A stretch of 64,000 nucleotides of DNA from Muriicola sp041358175 (GCF_041358175.1 NZ_JBGKBE010000007.1:117196-181195); one strand, 5' to 3'; counted from the stretch's first letter, positions 36,459 through 44,419 are shown. A program made the numbers and translations. The notes: generated by a model from the letters alone, not told the origin.

Positions 36459-38402
36459 GTGAATGCTTCAGACTTTATTTACAGGGCCAGGGAGATCGTC
36501 TTAGACAACCTTCTCAATTCTCAGTTCGGGGTGGAGATGCTCGCTAAGGAATTAGGGGTAAGCCGTTCTGAGCTCTACAAGAGGATCAAGAAGTTTGAGA
36601 ATAAGTCGGCCAGCCAGTTTATTCGTGAAATCAGACTGGAAAGGGCCCTGGAACTTATTAAAACCGAATCCTATTCCATTGGGGAGATCGCTTTTATGGT
36701 CGGATTTAGTAGCCCAACTTATTTCTCCACCGCTTTCAAGGATTATTATGGGTTTTCCCCAAGTGTTTCCAAACAGAATGGAAATGTTTCAAAATCCGAG
36801 AAAATTCCAAAAACAAAAAACAGGACCATTCCTCTTGTTCTGGGAGCCATAGCAGTCCTAATCCTTGTCTTCTGGTCAATGGGCGCACTTGGTGGCTCAA
36901 AGTCCGACAAAGAGATCACCGTCGATTTATCAGTCAACCGCAGAACAAGCCTGAAAGCCTACAAATTATATGTTGAAGCCCGGGAGTTAGGAGAACAAAG
37001 AATAGATAGTATATTGCCCAAGGCTATTGGCCTGCTGGAGGAGGCTGTTGCCCTCGATCCGTCCTTTGCCGAAGCCCATGCAGAGTTGTCTTTCCTGTAT
37101 GGACAGTGGCACTATTACGGCAGCCTGAAAAAACAGGAGCGAGACAAGATGATGAAAAAATATACCCAGAGGGCCCTGGAACTAGACCCGGAAAGTGCGG
37201 AAGTACTATTGGCAAAAGCAGATCTGGCCTGGAAGAACCGGGTTTTCCCCCGGGATTCCTCATTGATCATCGGAGCCTTCCAAAGCGTATTGGAAGAGGA
37301 TCCGGAAAATGACAGGGCCCATTATCGTTTGTACCAGGTGTATCGAAGCCTGGGCCAGTACGAAACCTCTCATGCTCATTTATTGGAATCGTCTTCATTG
37401 GAACCACAAAATTACTTCTATAAAACTGTACTGGCCAGGGACCTGTTCTGGAAAAAGAATGAGCGAGAAAGAGCCATGGATATGATAGAGGAGGTCATCA
37501 TTAACAGTGATCGACCAGGAGGCTTATATTTCAAGTCATTGTTTCTGGCTGAGAGTTCCATAGACGGACATGTGCAGGCCTTTAAGAATTTTCATAAAGC
37601 ACTAAAGGTTTCTCCCTTCTTGTATGGCTTTATGTACTGGAACAGCATGATCTCACTTGACCTGGACCTGTTACCTATGGCTAAAAAATACAGTCAGCTG
37701 ATCCAAATACGATATCCGGAAAATACATATTATACCTACGAACCTGCGTTTGCTCTTTGTATCGCAGAAGGCAGGTATGAAGATGCGTTAGACCTGACCA
37801 TCATCTGGCAAGTGAACAAGGGTCTGCAGGAAGATCTGGCCATAGCCAGAATAGCGAAGATCCATCTTCTAAAGGGAGATGCCCAGAATTCAGAACGTAT
37901 ACTCCTACAACAATTTACAAGTCTTTATGACAGTATTGAGACAGGAAATTACGGCCCTGAATATATCAGGAACTCAGATATAGAACCTATCAGTACCTAT
38001 GTGGAAGCATTGCGAAAGCAAGAAGAACACCGAAAGGCTGATATCTTTGCCGATTTCCTTTGCTCCTATTATGAGCAGTATTACGACAGAAATTCCATAG
38101 GCAAGAAATTTGATCCATTAGATTGTTTCTATCTGCAAAATGATATTGATGGGTTTGTTAGTCTGTCCAGGAAAACCTTTTTTGAGGAGAAGAACAGATT
38201 GGCCTTTTACAGAAATTTAAAATGTTCGAAGTATGCCGCCTTTGAGGATAATCCGGAGTTCCTGGAACTCAACAACGATATTGAAAAAGAAATGCACCAA
38301 ATGCGGGCTGAGGTCATCGCATACTTAAAGGCGGAGTGGGATTGGGATCCCGCCTGGGATAAAATGCTCAATATAGATGAAGGGGACGTTGTCCTGCGTT
38401 GA
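36459..38402 (+). CDS. Membrane-bound AraC-type HTH regulator with TPR sensor region
   Basis: This 647-residue protein carries, at its N-terminus, two AraC-family helix-turn-helix units (about residues 12-105; VEMLAKELGVSRSELYKRIK, then IGEIAFMVGFSSPTYFSTAF). One transmembrane helix lies at about 123-143 (IPLVLGAIAVLILVFW). The remaining 500 residues are TPR-like helices. The DNA-binding half would be cytoplasmic and the TPR half extracytoplasmic, a one-component layout like CadC or ToxR but with AraC HTHs. The start is GTG at 36459; the HTH fold begins immediately after it. The target is unknown; the divergent lipoprotein gene is the nearest candidate. Confidence 0.87.
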   Translation: MNASDFIYRAREIVLDNLLNSQFGVEMLAKELGVSRSELYKRIKKFENKSASQFIREIRLERALELIKTESYSIGEIAFMVGFSSPTYFSTAFKDYYGFSPSVSKQNGNVSKSEKIPKTKNRTIPLVLGAIAVLILVFWSMGALGGSKSDKEITVDLSVNRRTSLKAYKLYVEARELGEQRIDSILPKAIGLLEEAVALDPSFAEAHAELSFLYGQWHYYGSLKKQERDKMMKKYTQRALELDPESAEVLLAKADLAWKNRVFPRDSSLIIGAFQSVLEEDPENDRAHYRLYQVYRSLGQYETSHAHLLESSSLEPQNYFYKTVLARDLFWKKNERERAMDMIEEVIINSDRPGGLYFKSLFLAESSIDGHVQAFKNFHKALKVSPFLYGFMYWNSMISLDLDLLPMAKKYSQLIQIRYPENTYYTYEPAFALCIAEGRYEDALDLTIIWQVNKGLQEDLAIARIAKIHLLKGDAQNSERILLQQFTSLYDSIETGNYGPEYIRNSDIEPISTYVEALRKQEEHRKADIFADFLCSYYEQYYDRNSIGKKFDPLDCFYLQNDIDGFVSLSRKTFFEEKNRLAFYRNLKCSKYAAFEDNPEFLELNNDIEKEMHQMRAEVIAYLKAEWDWDPAWDKMLNIDEGDVVLR

Positions 38403-38533
38403 TCCTGCAAAGTTCCGATTTGAAAATAAAGAGAAATACTTACAGTGATCCTGACAGTACCCCTTGTTGAAATTCAAAAAAAAGAAAAATGATGTGAATT
38501 ACTAACAGTGATCCCTTGCTTTGCCATGTGAAA

Positions 38534-38555
38534 ACCTGCCTGCCGGCAGGTAGGT
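38534..38555. repeat. REP-like palindrome, copy 1
   Basis: Left arm ACCTGCCTGCC faces a right arm GGCAGGTAGGT with one mismatch to perfect symmetry. It is GC-rich within AT-rich DNA. Similar palindromes are scattered through many Bacteroidota genomes, from general memory rather than a search. Confidence 0.7.
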
Positions 38556-38650
38556 AGAAAACCAAAGGGTTACCACCCCTTACTTTTATTTTTATTCCTT
38601 GGGATAGAGACAGGATTACTTACAGTGATCCTTTGTACTCCCCTTTGCAA

Positions 38651-38672
38651 ACCTGCCTGCCGGCAGGCAGGT
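38651..38672. repeat. REP-like palindrome, copy 2 (perfect)
   Basis: ACCTGCCTGCC is followed directly by its exact reverse complement GGCAGGCAGGT, giving a perfect 22-base palindrome. It occupies the same place in the second tandem unit as copy 1 in the first. Confidence 0.75.
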
Positions 38673-38797
38673 AGAAAATCCAAGGGTTATAACTCTTGCT
38701 TTTATTTTTATTCCTTGGGATAGAGACAGGATTACTTACAGTGATCCTTGACATTCCCATGTGAAAATACAAACCGGCAAAGCGCGATGCGCTTTAT

Positions 38798-38859
38798 GGT
38801 TATTTATTTCATTTCGCCTTTTTCAAACATATTTGAAAGGCTTCATGAAATAAATAACC
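38798..38859. other. Long stem-loop with nested inner stem
   Basis: A perfect 15-bp outer stem (38798-38812 with 38845-38859; arm GGTTATTTATTTCAT) encloses an inner stem (GCCTTTTTCAAA 38816-38827 with TTTGAAAGGC 38832-38841, one bulge). A smaller hairpin AAAGCGC/GCGCTTT lies just before it at 38779-38795. The last 4 bases of the outer stem are shared with the next hairpin, so the two cannot form together fully. Confidence 0.75.
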
Positions 38860-38880
38860 CTGCAACCAGGTTGCAGGGTT
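38856..38880 (-). terminator. Terminator hairpin after tRNA-Arg
   Basis: A perfect 11-bp stem (AACCCTGCAAC 38856-38866, GTTGCAGGGTT 38870-38880) with a 3-base loop starts 12 bases past the 3' end of the minus-strand tRNA-Arg gene. On that strand it is followed by a T-rich stretch (ATTTATTTC). It probably ends the tRNA transcript. Confidence 0.7.
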
Positions 38881-38891
38881 TGTGCTTTAAG

Positions 38892-38965
38892 TGATCGCGA
38901 CAGGATTCGAACCTGTGACCGTCTGCTTAGAAGGCAGATGCTCTATCCAGCTGAGCTACGCGACC
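38892..38965 (-). tRNA. tRNA-Arg (anticodon TCT)
   Basis: On the minus strand the sequence begins GGTCGCG and ends CGCGATC plus discriminator A, giving a 7-bp acceptor stem with one G-T pair. The D-arm GCTCAGCTGGATAGAGC, the anticodon arm TCTGC-CTTCTAA-GCAGA with anticodon TCT, and the T-arm with GGTTCGAATCC are all intact. The CCA end is not encoded. It decodes AGA codons. Confidence 0.97.
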
Positions 38966-38986
38966 TCTCTTTTTTGCGGGGCAAAT

Positions 38987-39102
38987 ATACTAATGTATTG
39001 TATAGTATAAAAGGTATTGATCTCATTATTTATACTCCCGCCCACTTCCATCGTATTTATTAAGAGACTATGTGAAAATAATGTTAGTATATCATACACT
39101 AA
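38987..39102. promoter_or_regulatory. Candidate TetR operators upstream of the 39.2-kb regulator
   Basis: Two inverted repeats with shared half-site flavour lie in the 197-bp gap between tRNA-Arg and the TetR gene. ATACTA-N10-TAGTAT occupies 38987-39008. TTAGTATATCATACACTAA at 39084-39102 is symmetrical except for one base pair and the centre. A third related TATAGTATATA lies near 39121. The second site is 61-79 bases before the start codon, a typical place for autoregulation. Confidence 0.5.
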
Positions 39103-39162
39103 TTTTCCAAATAAAGCGATATAGTATATATAAGTTATAATTGAGCTTGAAACAGAGATCTT

Positions 39163-39813
39163 ATGCCCATAAGTAAAACGAAAAAAAAGATCATCCTTGC
39201 CGCGGTAGAACTCTTCAATGAATCCGGAATCCACAATGTCAGGAATCAGGATATTGCCAAAAAAAGTGGGATAAGCCTTAGTAATTTCAATTATCATTAC
39301 GCCACCAAAAAAGACCTGGTTAAAGCGATCTTCGATTATATGACAGAAGTCCTTGTTGAAGATGTTTACGGCAACAAAACCTTTATCATGGAAGGTGAAG
39401 GCCTAGTGATCACCAAAAGCTTCTTCGTCTTCCAGCAGCAATTTTGCTTTTTCTTCCTCGACACTCCCAATATATTAAAAACGTATCCTGAGGTCAACAA
39501 ACTGATCAAAGAGCAGATCGAAGAAGCCTTTAAAATGATCAAAGGCGTTAATTACCTCGCTATAGGTATGGGATATATGAAGCCTGAACCAGAAGAATTT
39601 CCGAGTCTTTACGATGAACTGGCTGCACATCAATGGAGGAATACCCATTTCTGGATCTCATATGCACGTATAAAAGGCTACGAAGAGGATTTGGTCCTCA
39701 AAGGAATGGAATCAAATTTCAGTCTTATATATCCATATTTGACAGAAAAAGGTGTCGAAGCAAATAAAAGATTCCTGGAAAAGCTAAGACAAGATCTTAG
39801 TTCGACTGAATAA
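39163..39813 (+). CDS. TetR/AcrR family transcriptional regulator
   Basis: This 216-residue protein has a standard TetR N-terminal DNA-binding domain (residues about 8-55): ILAAVELFNESGIHNVRNQD, then IAKKSGISLSNFNYHYATKK. The C-terminal ligand domain is family-typical in size but not recognisable, so the inducer is unknown. It stands alone, between tRNA-Arg upstream and the convergent anti-sigma gene downstream. Palindromes in its upstream gap suggest autoregulation. No efflux gene is adjacent. Confidence 0.9.
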   Translation: MPISKTKKKIILAAVELFNESGIHNVRNQDIAKKSGISLSNFNYHYATKKDLVKAIFDYMTEVLVEDVYGNKTFIMEGEGLVITKSFFVFQQQFCFFFLDTPNILKTYPEVNKLIKEQIEEAFKMIKGVNYLAIGMGYMKPEPEEFPSLYDELAAHQWRNTHFWISYARIKGYEEDLVLKGMESNFSLIYPYLTEKGVEANKRFLEKLRQDLSSTE

Positions 39814-39873
39814 CTGCAGAATGATAAGGGATTTGTGAATGCAGGTCTCTTTTTTAATTTCCCGTAATTCCTT

Positions 39874-40665
39874 TTAAGAGGAAACTACCCCTAAGGTATA
39901 TAGTTGCTCCAATGTAGGGGATTCACTACCTCCTGCAGGTTCCAGGGTAATACCAAAGGCCTCTGATTCGTTGGAGTTAGTAAGGGCAAAAATCCGGTTC
40001 TCATCAGAAGTAAAGTCCTCTAGCAGTCCCACACTGGTAGGAGTCAGTGGGTCGAGTTTTAACGACCAGACCTGATAGACCATCCCCGGAGGCGGCTCCG
40101 GCAGACCCATGGCATCGATATAAACTTTCTCTTCCGTCTTATTCCAATAGACCTTTGCATAGGAATCAGGTGAAACTTGCTGCCCTGCCAGGGAAGTAAC
40201 TGAAATTCCCTTTTCACGGATGGTATTGAGCAGGTCTGTTGTTTGTTCAAGAGAATTATTGGCGTTGGCGATCTGTTCTTCGAGCAGAAGTTTTTCCTCA
40301 GATGCGGCCTCCATCTGAGTTCTCAGCTCTAGATTGTTATTGTACATCCATAACAAGCCCACGGCTAGCAGTACAGAAGCTGCCCATCCCACATAGTTAA
40401 ACCATGCAGTTCCTGGTTTTGTGATTGGAATCACTTTGGGCTCCGATACAGCGATTTTATCTCTGATCTCCTCAAAATCAAGAACAGTGTTTGGTGCAGT
40501 CGCCCGGGTAAGTTCAAGTATCGCCTTTTCTATTGCTTCAATTTCGGTTCTGACCTCTACATGCTCCTTGGCCATAGCAGCCACCTCCAGGTTCTCCGTT
40601 TCGGAGAGCTTACCGGCAACGTAGAGCTCGAGTACCCCTGATACTATGTAGTCCTTAATGTCCAT
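39874..40665 (-). CDS. Anti-sigma factor, RskA/anti-sigma-K type
   Basis: This 263-residue inner-membrane protein has an N-terminal cytoplasmic sigma-binding region (VSGVLELYVAGKLSETENLE). One transmembrane helix (YVGWAASVLLAVGLLWMY) lies near residues 90-107, then a coiled coil (about 110-150). The C-terminal extracytoplasmic RskA domain contains GMVYQVWSLKLDPLTPTS and FGITLEPAGGS. It overlaps the upstream sigma gene by 11 bases, implying translational coupling. It would hold the sigma factor at the membrane until an envelope signal releases it, as in other RskA proteins. Confidence 0.92.
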   Translation of the reverse strand: MDIKDYIVSGVLELYVAGKLSETENLEVAAMAKEHVEVRTEIEAIEKAILELTRATAPNTVLDFEEIRDKIAVSEPKVIPITKPGTAWFNYVGWAASVLLAVGLLWMYNNNLELRTQMEAASEEKLLLEEQIANANNSLEQTTDLLNTIREKGISVTSLAGQQVSPDSYAKVYWNKTEEKVYIDAMGLPEPPPGMVYQVWSLKLDPLTPTSVGLLEDFTSDENRIFALTNSNESEAFGITLEPAGGSESPTLEQLYTLGVVSS

Positions 40666-41197
40666 GCAACAATGTCATATTTTTTCGCAGTTTACCAATA
40701 CAATCCCGGTTCCTGGTCTTTACCGTCCCCAGGGGAATTGACAATTCCTGCGCAACTTCTTTTTGTGTATAACCTTTAAAATAAAGCATTTCAATGACCG
40801 AAACACATTTTCCCTTTAACCCTTTCAACAACTTTTTTAAAATTGAAGTGTCAGGCCTGGAGTCATCTTCCATGCTATCTTCTAAAGTACCTACGAAATT
40901 ATCTGTGTAAAGGTTTTGTTTATTCTTTTTATAGGATTTTGAACGCAGTTTATCGATGGCGGCATTCCTGGCGATATTGAGAATCCAGGTAAAGAAACGG
41001 CCTTTGGAACTATTGTAGCTATCTGCCTTGTCCCAGATTTTCAGAAAGACATCCTGGCAAATCTCCTGTGCCAGCTGTTCATCCCTTACAATGGTATGGA
41101 TCACCCCTGTTATGTTTTCAGCATACATAGCGTACAATTGCTCGTACGCTTTGATGTCTTTTTTTTGAAAACGTTGTACAAGAAGGTCAAGGTCCAT
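40655..41197 (-). CDS. ECF RNA polymerase sigma factor (SigK-like)
   Basis: This 180-residue sigma-70 family protein shows region 2 (EQLYAMYAENITGVIHTIV, then QEICQDVFLKIWDKADSY and FFTWILNIARNAAIDKLR) and region 4 (VIEMLYFKGYTQKEVAQELS, then IPLGTVKTRNRDCIGKLR). Its start lies 127 bases downstream of the SH3-like gene of the caspase cluster. Its cognate anti-sigma overlaps its 3' end. Which genes it controls cannot be read here; the adjacent caspase/TIR cluster is a reasonable hypothesis. Confidence 0.95.
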   Translation of the reverse strand: MDLDLLVQRFQKKDIKAYEQLYAMYAENITGVIHTIVRDEQLAQEICQDVFLKIWDKADSYNSSKGRFFTWILNIARNAAIDKLRSKSYKKNKQNLYTDNFVGTLEDSMEDDSRPDTSILKKLLKGLKGKCVSVIEMLYFKGYTQKEVAQELSIPLGTVKTRNRDCIGKLRKNMTLLHGH

Positions 41198-41324
41198 AGA
41201 AAACCGAAAAAGTGTTAACTTTTAAATAAGTAAAAATTAAAAAAGTGGAAGTTACAATGAAATATATTCCATCCGAAGGCAATCGACTGTTAAATGTTAT
41301 AATATTCAGAAATAAGTTTGTGTT

Positions 41325-41987
41325 TTAATTACTGTATCTGATTTTTACCCATTTTGAATTCCCGCTTGGAATAGTTTCGACTACCTGCACTATCTGGCCT
41401 TCAAGGATTACATCACCGTTGCGCCCATAGGACTGATCAACACCAATTACTCCTTTTCGTACACTGCGAGCTGATTTAGGGGTATAAAAGTCTTCCCTAT
41501 TGCCAAAAGAGATAGGTTCAAAGAGAATATTAGAATTCGATTCCTGAAATTGAACATAACCCGTTCTATTAAAGAAAGAATTTAATTTGGAATTCAATTC
41601 GTCTTCGTGTTCAGAAATACCTTGTTCACCCTTGATATTGATATAGTCCATATAAGCTTCAAAGGTATTAGCTTCAACAGTATATTGCCATAAATCATCG
41701 TTTGTTTCCAGCTTCTCTTTAACAAGTGAATCGTATTTCTTTTTAAACTCTTCAAGCTTGTTTTTCTCTCCCTGCAGATCTTCTTCCAACAGCTTTAAGG
41801 AGTCTCTCGCTGCCAATGCCTCTTCTTTATTATCAATAGCCTGTTCTTTGGATATTTCAGAATCTATTGCAAAATAAATGGAAGTGCCAACAAAGATGAT
41901 CACAACTATCCAGAGGAAGTTATTAATTCTACGGCTTTTCTGGACCGTTTTATTAATCTCCTCAATTCTGTCTTTTAATTTACTCAT
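41325..41987 (-). CDS. Membrane coiled-coil protein with C-terminal SH3-like domain
   Basis: This 220-residue protein has a basic N-terminus and one transmembrane helix at about 22-41 (FLWIVVIIFVGTSIYFAI). A charged coiled coil at about 44-95 follows, then a helical linker. The final 55 residues form a bacterial SH3-like fold (GRNGDVILEGQIVQVVETIP, then WVKIRY). The SH3-like domain would be extracytoplasmic, where such domains bind peptidoglycan or peptides. It lies 15 bases downstream of the TIR gene, so the two are co-transcribed. No named family was recognised. Confidence 0.7.
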   Translation of the reverse strand: MSKLKDRIEEINKTVQKSRRINNFLWIVVIIFVGTSIYFAIDSEISKEQAIDNKEEALAARDSLKLLEEDLQGEKNKLEEFKKKYDSLVKEKLETNDDLWQYTVEANTFEAYMDYINIKGEQGISEHEDELNSKLNSFFNRTGYVQFQESNSNILFEPISFGNREDFYTPKSARSVRKGVIGVDQSYGRNGDVILEGQIVQVVETIPSGNSKWVKIRYSN

Positions 41988-42002
41988 ATTGATTTGGGAT
42001 TA

Positions 42003-42911
42003 TTACGTATTGATGTAGATGCCAAAATCATCTTCCAGGGCCAACAGATCGGCTTTAGTCACCGGAAGTACTCCGTGTTCGAATCTCGATATTTTCTTTT
42101 CGAATAACTGAACACCTTCCAGGCGCTTTTTTTTGTCCTTGGTACTGTTTAAAGATGAAAAGCTAAAGGTTGTAGGTAAAGTACCCCCAAATAATCCTCC
42201 TGCCCATTGAATTTTATCCTGAACTTCTGAAACCTTAGTAACAAGTTCCGGGATAAAGAAAATCGCTGCTACGGCAATAATCACCGCTCCCCCAATACCC
42301 AGATAGGCATACATCTTGGATTTTGAGATCTGCTCCTTCATCTTAAACTTGTAGTATTCTATATCGTCTTTCAGTTCATTGAGCAACGCTAATTCTTCTT
42401 CAGGAATCTTGACACTACTCTTGGAAGTAACCGACTTTACTTTCTTTTGCCCGCTCCGCGGAGTTTCAACTTCCTCATCAGAGGATAAAGGTGCAGCTGC
42501 GGAGCCAGATTTCCGCGTCACCTGAAGTAATTCGAGAATCTCATCAATCCCCGCTTCCTCGTTTTGGTGGAAATTTATCGTTTTGAGATTATTCCATCTC
42601 ATTTTTTTACTCAGATCGCATGCCTCGAGCATAATCAGAATCATCTTTTTGTCATTCACCCGGGCAAAGCGCTTGTCATTTCTCACAAACTGGTCATTCA
42701 GGGCATTTTGAGAGGTGAGAATAAGTACGGCTTTGGAGTCGAGAAGTGCAGACTCCATTACTTCTTCTTCATCTAGCTCCTCAGTGATATCGCGAAGATT
42801 AATCGTATCAATCCAAACAGATGCTCCTGCATCGCTCAGCCTTTCAGCAAATTGATGGGCCTGCTGCGAATCTTTGGAAGAATACATGATAAAAGCCGAC
42901 TCAGAAGACAT
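42003..42911 (-). CDS. TIR-domain protein with transmembrane segment
   Basis: Residues 1-130 of this 302-residue protein form a TIR-like domain: SAFIMYSSKDSQQAHQFAER, ASVWIDTINLRDI, then DSKAVLILTSQNAL and KKMILIMLEACDL. A charged linker (130-170), a short coiled coil (170-195), one TM helix (about 202-222) and an 80-residue tail follow. In TIR NADases the catalytic Glu sits just after the SxxYxxSxWCxxE strand. By my alignment that position is Asp79 here (FVRND), so NADase activity is doubtful. It sits between the caspase and SH3-like genes, 79 and 15 bases away. Confidence 0.8.
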   Translation of the reverse strand: MSSESAFIMYSSKDSQQAHQFAERLSDAGASVWIDTINLRDITEELDEEEVMESALLDSKAVLILTSQNALNDQFVRNDKRFARVNDKKMILIMLEACDLSKKMRWNNLKTINFHQNEEAGIDEILELLQVTRKSGSAAAPLSSDEEVETPRSGQKKVKSVTSKSSVKIPEEELALLNELKDDIEYYKFKMKEQISKSKMYAYLGIGGAVIIAVAAIFFIPELVTKVSEVQDKIQWAGGLFGGTLPTTFSFSSLNSTKDKKKRLEGVQLFEKKISRFEHGVLPVTKADLLALEDDFGIYINT

Positions 42912-42990
42912 TGGTTTGGTTTTGTTGGTTCAGAAAATTACTATTTTTTCTTGAACTGTTAAAATTATTGAATACAAATTAATATTCTCA

Positions 42991-44373
42991 TTAACTCAGC
43001 AGCGTATCCTTTAAAAATTCGATATAAGGGTCTTTCTCGTTTTTGGTGTCATAGAGTGTGTCGTAAATAAGAACAGCCCTTTCATAGCACTTCATTTTGT
43101 ATCTGATCCCAGCCTTTTCATCCACAACTGTGTAGTGCTTTTTAGAAGCATCCAGATCGCCCAGAAAAATACTCGCCTCGGCCATCGTTACAAATTTCGG
43201 TACACTATCGTAGGGATATTGGTCGGCAGCGCTTAAGGCAACCGCGGCGTATTCCCGCATATCTTTTTTACTGAGATCGAGCTTAGCCATCATAAAGGCT
43301 ACTTTTACCGCATTGGTAAAAACCTGTTCTTCATCATCAGTTTTAACTGCCAGTTCATAAGCCTTCTTATAGATCTCCAGGGCCTCCTGTCCTTCCTTCT
43401 GCAACCTGTGTTTTATGTAGTAGTTGCGATACAAATCGCCCAGGGTTTCCATCAGGTCGGGATCAGACTTAGTCCTTTTGTTTTTATTCAGAGCAACTAT
43501 TGCGTCTTCCACCCTGCCGACGGCCTCCATAGATTTAATCAACCTTATAAAACTCTCCTCATCAAGGGCTTCCAGATTGGGCTCTAATTCGGCTATGATG
43601 GCTTCGTGATCATGCGCATTCTGAGGAAAGTGACTCAGGATTAGATTTTCAGACATCTGCGTTTTAAAATACGGAGTCTGTACTATAGCATTACCTTCCT
43701 CGTCCTCACAATTACTAGCCATTTTAGGAACTTCATTAAAGATGTATTCCACCACATCCATCATACTAACTTCAGGGTCTGTGAACGGCCTAACATGCTG
43801 TCCGGCCAGTACGTCGAGCAATGCCTGTGTAAAGAAGCTATGGTCTCCGTAACCATAAGATTTTTGATTGTCCTGGCAGGAAGCCATAATCCAGATTCCC
43901 TGTTCGTCATTGAGTTTTTGGGCCATCCCGTACAGGCCTTTGATCCCACTTTGCACCATTCCTTCAGCGTGGCAGCAGTCGAGAAAAAGCACCAGTTTAT
44001 TTGATGGAAGTGCATTGATCTTTTCCCGGAGTTCTTCAGCCGTGATCATGGTCTCTTCAATATTATCAGCGGTCATGTCTGAGGGTTGCAGAAAAAATTT
44101 ATGCTGGTCGCTGTATTTACCGCCGTGCCCTGAATAGTACAACAGAATTGTAGAATCCTCATTGGTTTTTTCCCTTAACTCGTCAAAGGCTTTAAGAATT
44201 CCGTCCCTGCTGGCTTCTTTCTCCGTCCTGACGATCACATTGTCTTTTGGATAGCCAATAAGTTTATCATCTATCAGGCTTTCCTGAAGCATCCGTGCAT
44301 CGTTGACTGTATATTCTATTTTATCCCCTCCCACCCCGATGATGAGGGCAAAATTATTTTCCGAGTTGAACAT
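42991..44373 (-). CDS. Caspase-family (C14) peptidase with C-terminal TPR/TRAFs-binding-like region
   Basis: In this 460-residue protein, residues 5-215 form a caspase-like domain: NNFALIIGVGGDKIEYTVND, then STILLYYSGHGGKYSD with catalytic His83, and LVLFLDCCHAEG with catalytic Cys134. The rest (about 255-460) is TPR-like, resembling the TRAFs-binding domain found with bacterial caspases. It has no signal or TM helix, so it is cytoplasmic. Bacterial caspases act as regulated proteases in defence and cell-death systems. The cleavage specificity (Asp or Arg/Lys) is not evident. It is 46 bases downstream of a membrane TPR gene and upstream of the TIR gene. Confidence 0.88.
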   Translation of the reverse strand: MFNSENNFALIIGVGGDKIEYTVNDARMLQESLIDDKLIGYPKDNVIVRTEKEASRDGILKAFDELREKTNEDSTILLYYSGHGGKYSDQHKFFLQPSDMTADNIEETMITAEELREKINALPSNKLVLFLDCCHAEGMVQSGIKGLYGMAQKLNDEQGIWIMASCQDNQKSYGYGDHSFFTQALLDVLAGQHVRPFTDPEVSMMDVVEYIFNEVPKMASNCEDEEGNAIVQTPYFKTQMSENLILSHFPQNAHDHEAIIAELEPNLEALDEESFIRLIKSMEAVGRVEDAIVALNKNKRTKSDPDLMETLGDLYRNYYIKHRLQKEGQEALEIYKKAYELAVKTDDEEQVFTNAVKVAFMMAKLDLSKKDMREYAAVALSAADQYPYDSVPKFVTMAEASIFLGDLDASKKHYTVVDEKAGIRYKMKCYERAVLIYDTLYDTKNEKDPYIEFLKDTLLS

Positions 44374-44419
44374 TGAGTTGGTTTTTTTCTGGTTGACTGC
44401 TGTTAGAATTATTTTCTGA

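Larger units (their letters stand above)
38438..38747. repeat. Tandem/dispersed repeat block in the 489-bp gap after the HTH-TPR gene
   Basis: The sequence ACTTACAGTGATCC, or a one-base variant, occurs four times (38438-38451, about 38501-38514, 38618-38631, 38734-38747). The last two end near-identical tandem units of about 117 bp (38515-38631 and 38632-38747). Each unit contains a long GC palindrome and a shared tail with CTTGGGATAGAGACAGGATT. GACAGGATT also occurs in the 3' end of the adjacent tRNA-Arg gene read on the plus strand. No open reading frame fills the block. Confidence 0.8.

Noticed and set aside
38438..38747. Possible CRISPR array
   Set aside because: The repeats are few, irregularly spaced and about 117 bp in period, with the repeated part making up nearly the whole unit; no spacers or cas genes exist.
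38956..39297. Minus-strand frame of 113 codons over tRNA-Arg and the TetR start
   Set aside because: It covers the tRNA gene 5' end, the operator-like region and the TetR HTH codons; it is a shadow.
42003..44373. Straight assignment of the TIR and caspase genes to a Thoeris system
   Set aside because: Thoeris needs a catalytic TIR and a cADPR-like receptor. Here the TIR seems to lack the Glu and has a TM helix, and no ThsA-like gene is present, so I list it as a distinct candidate.
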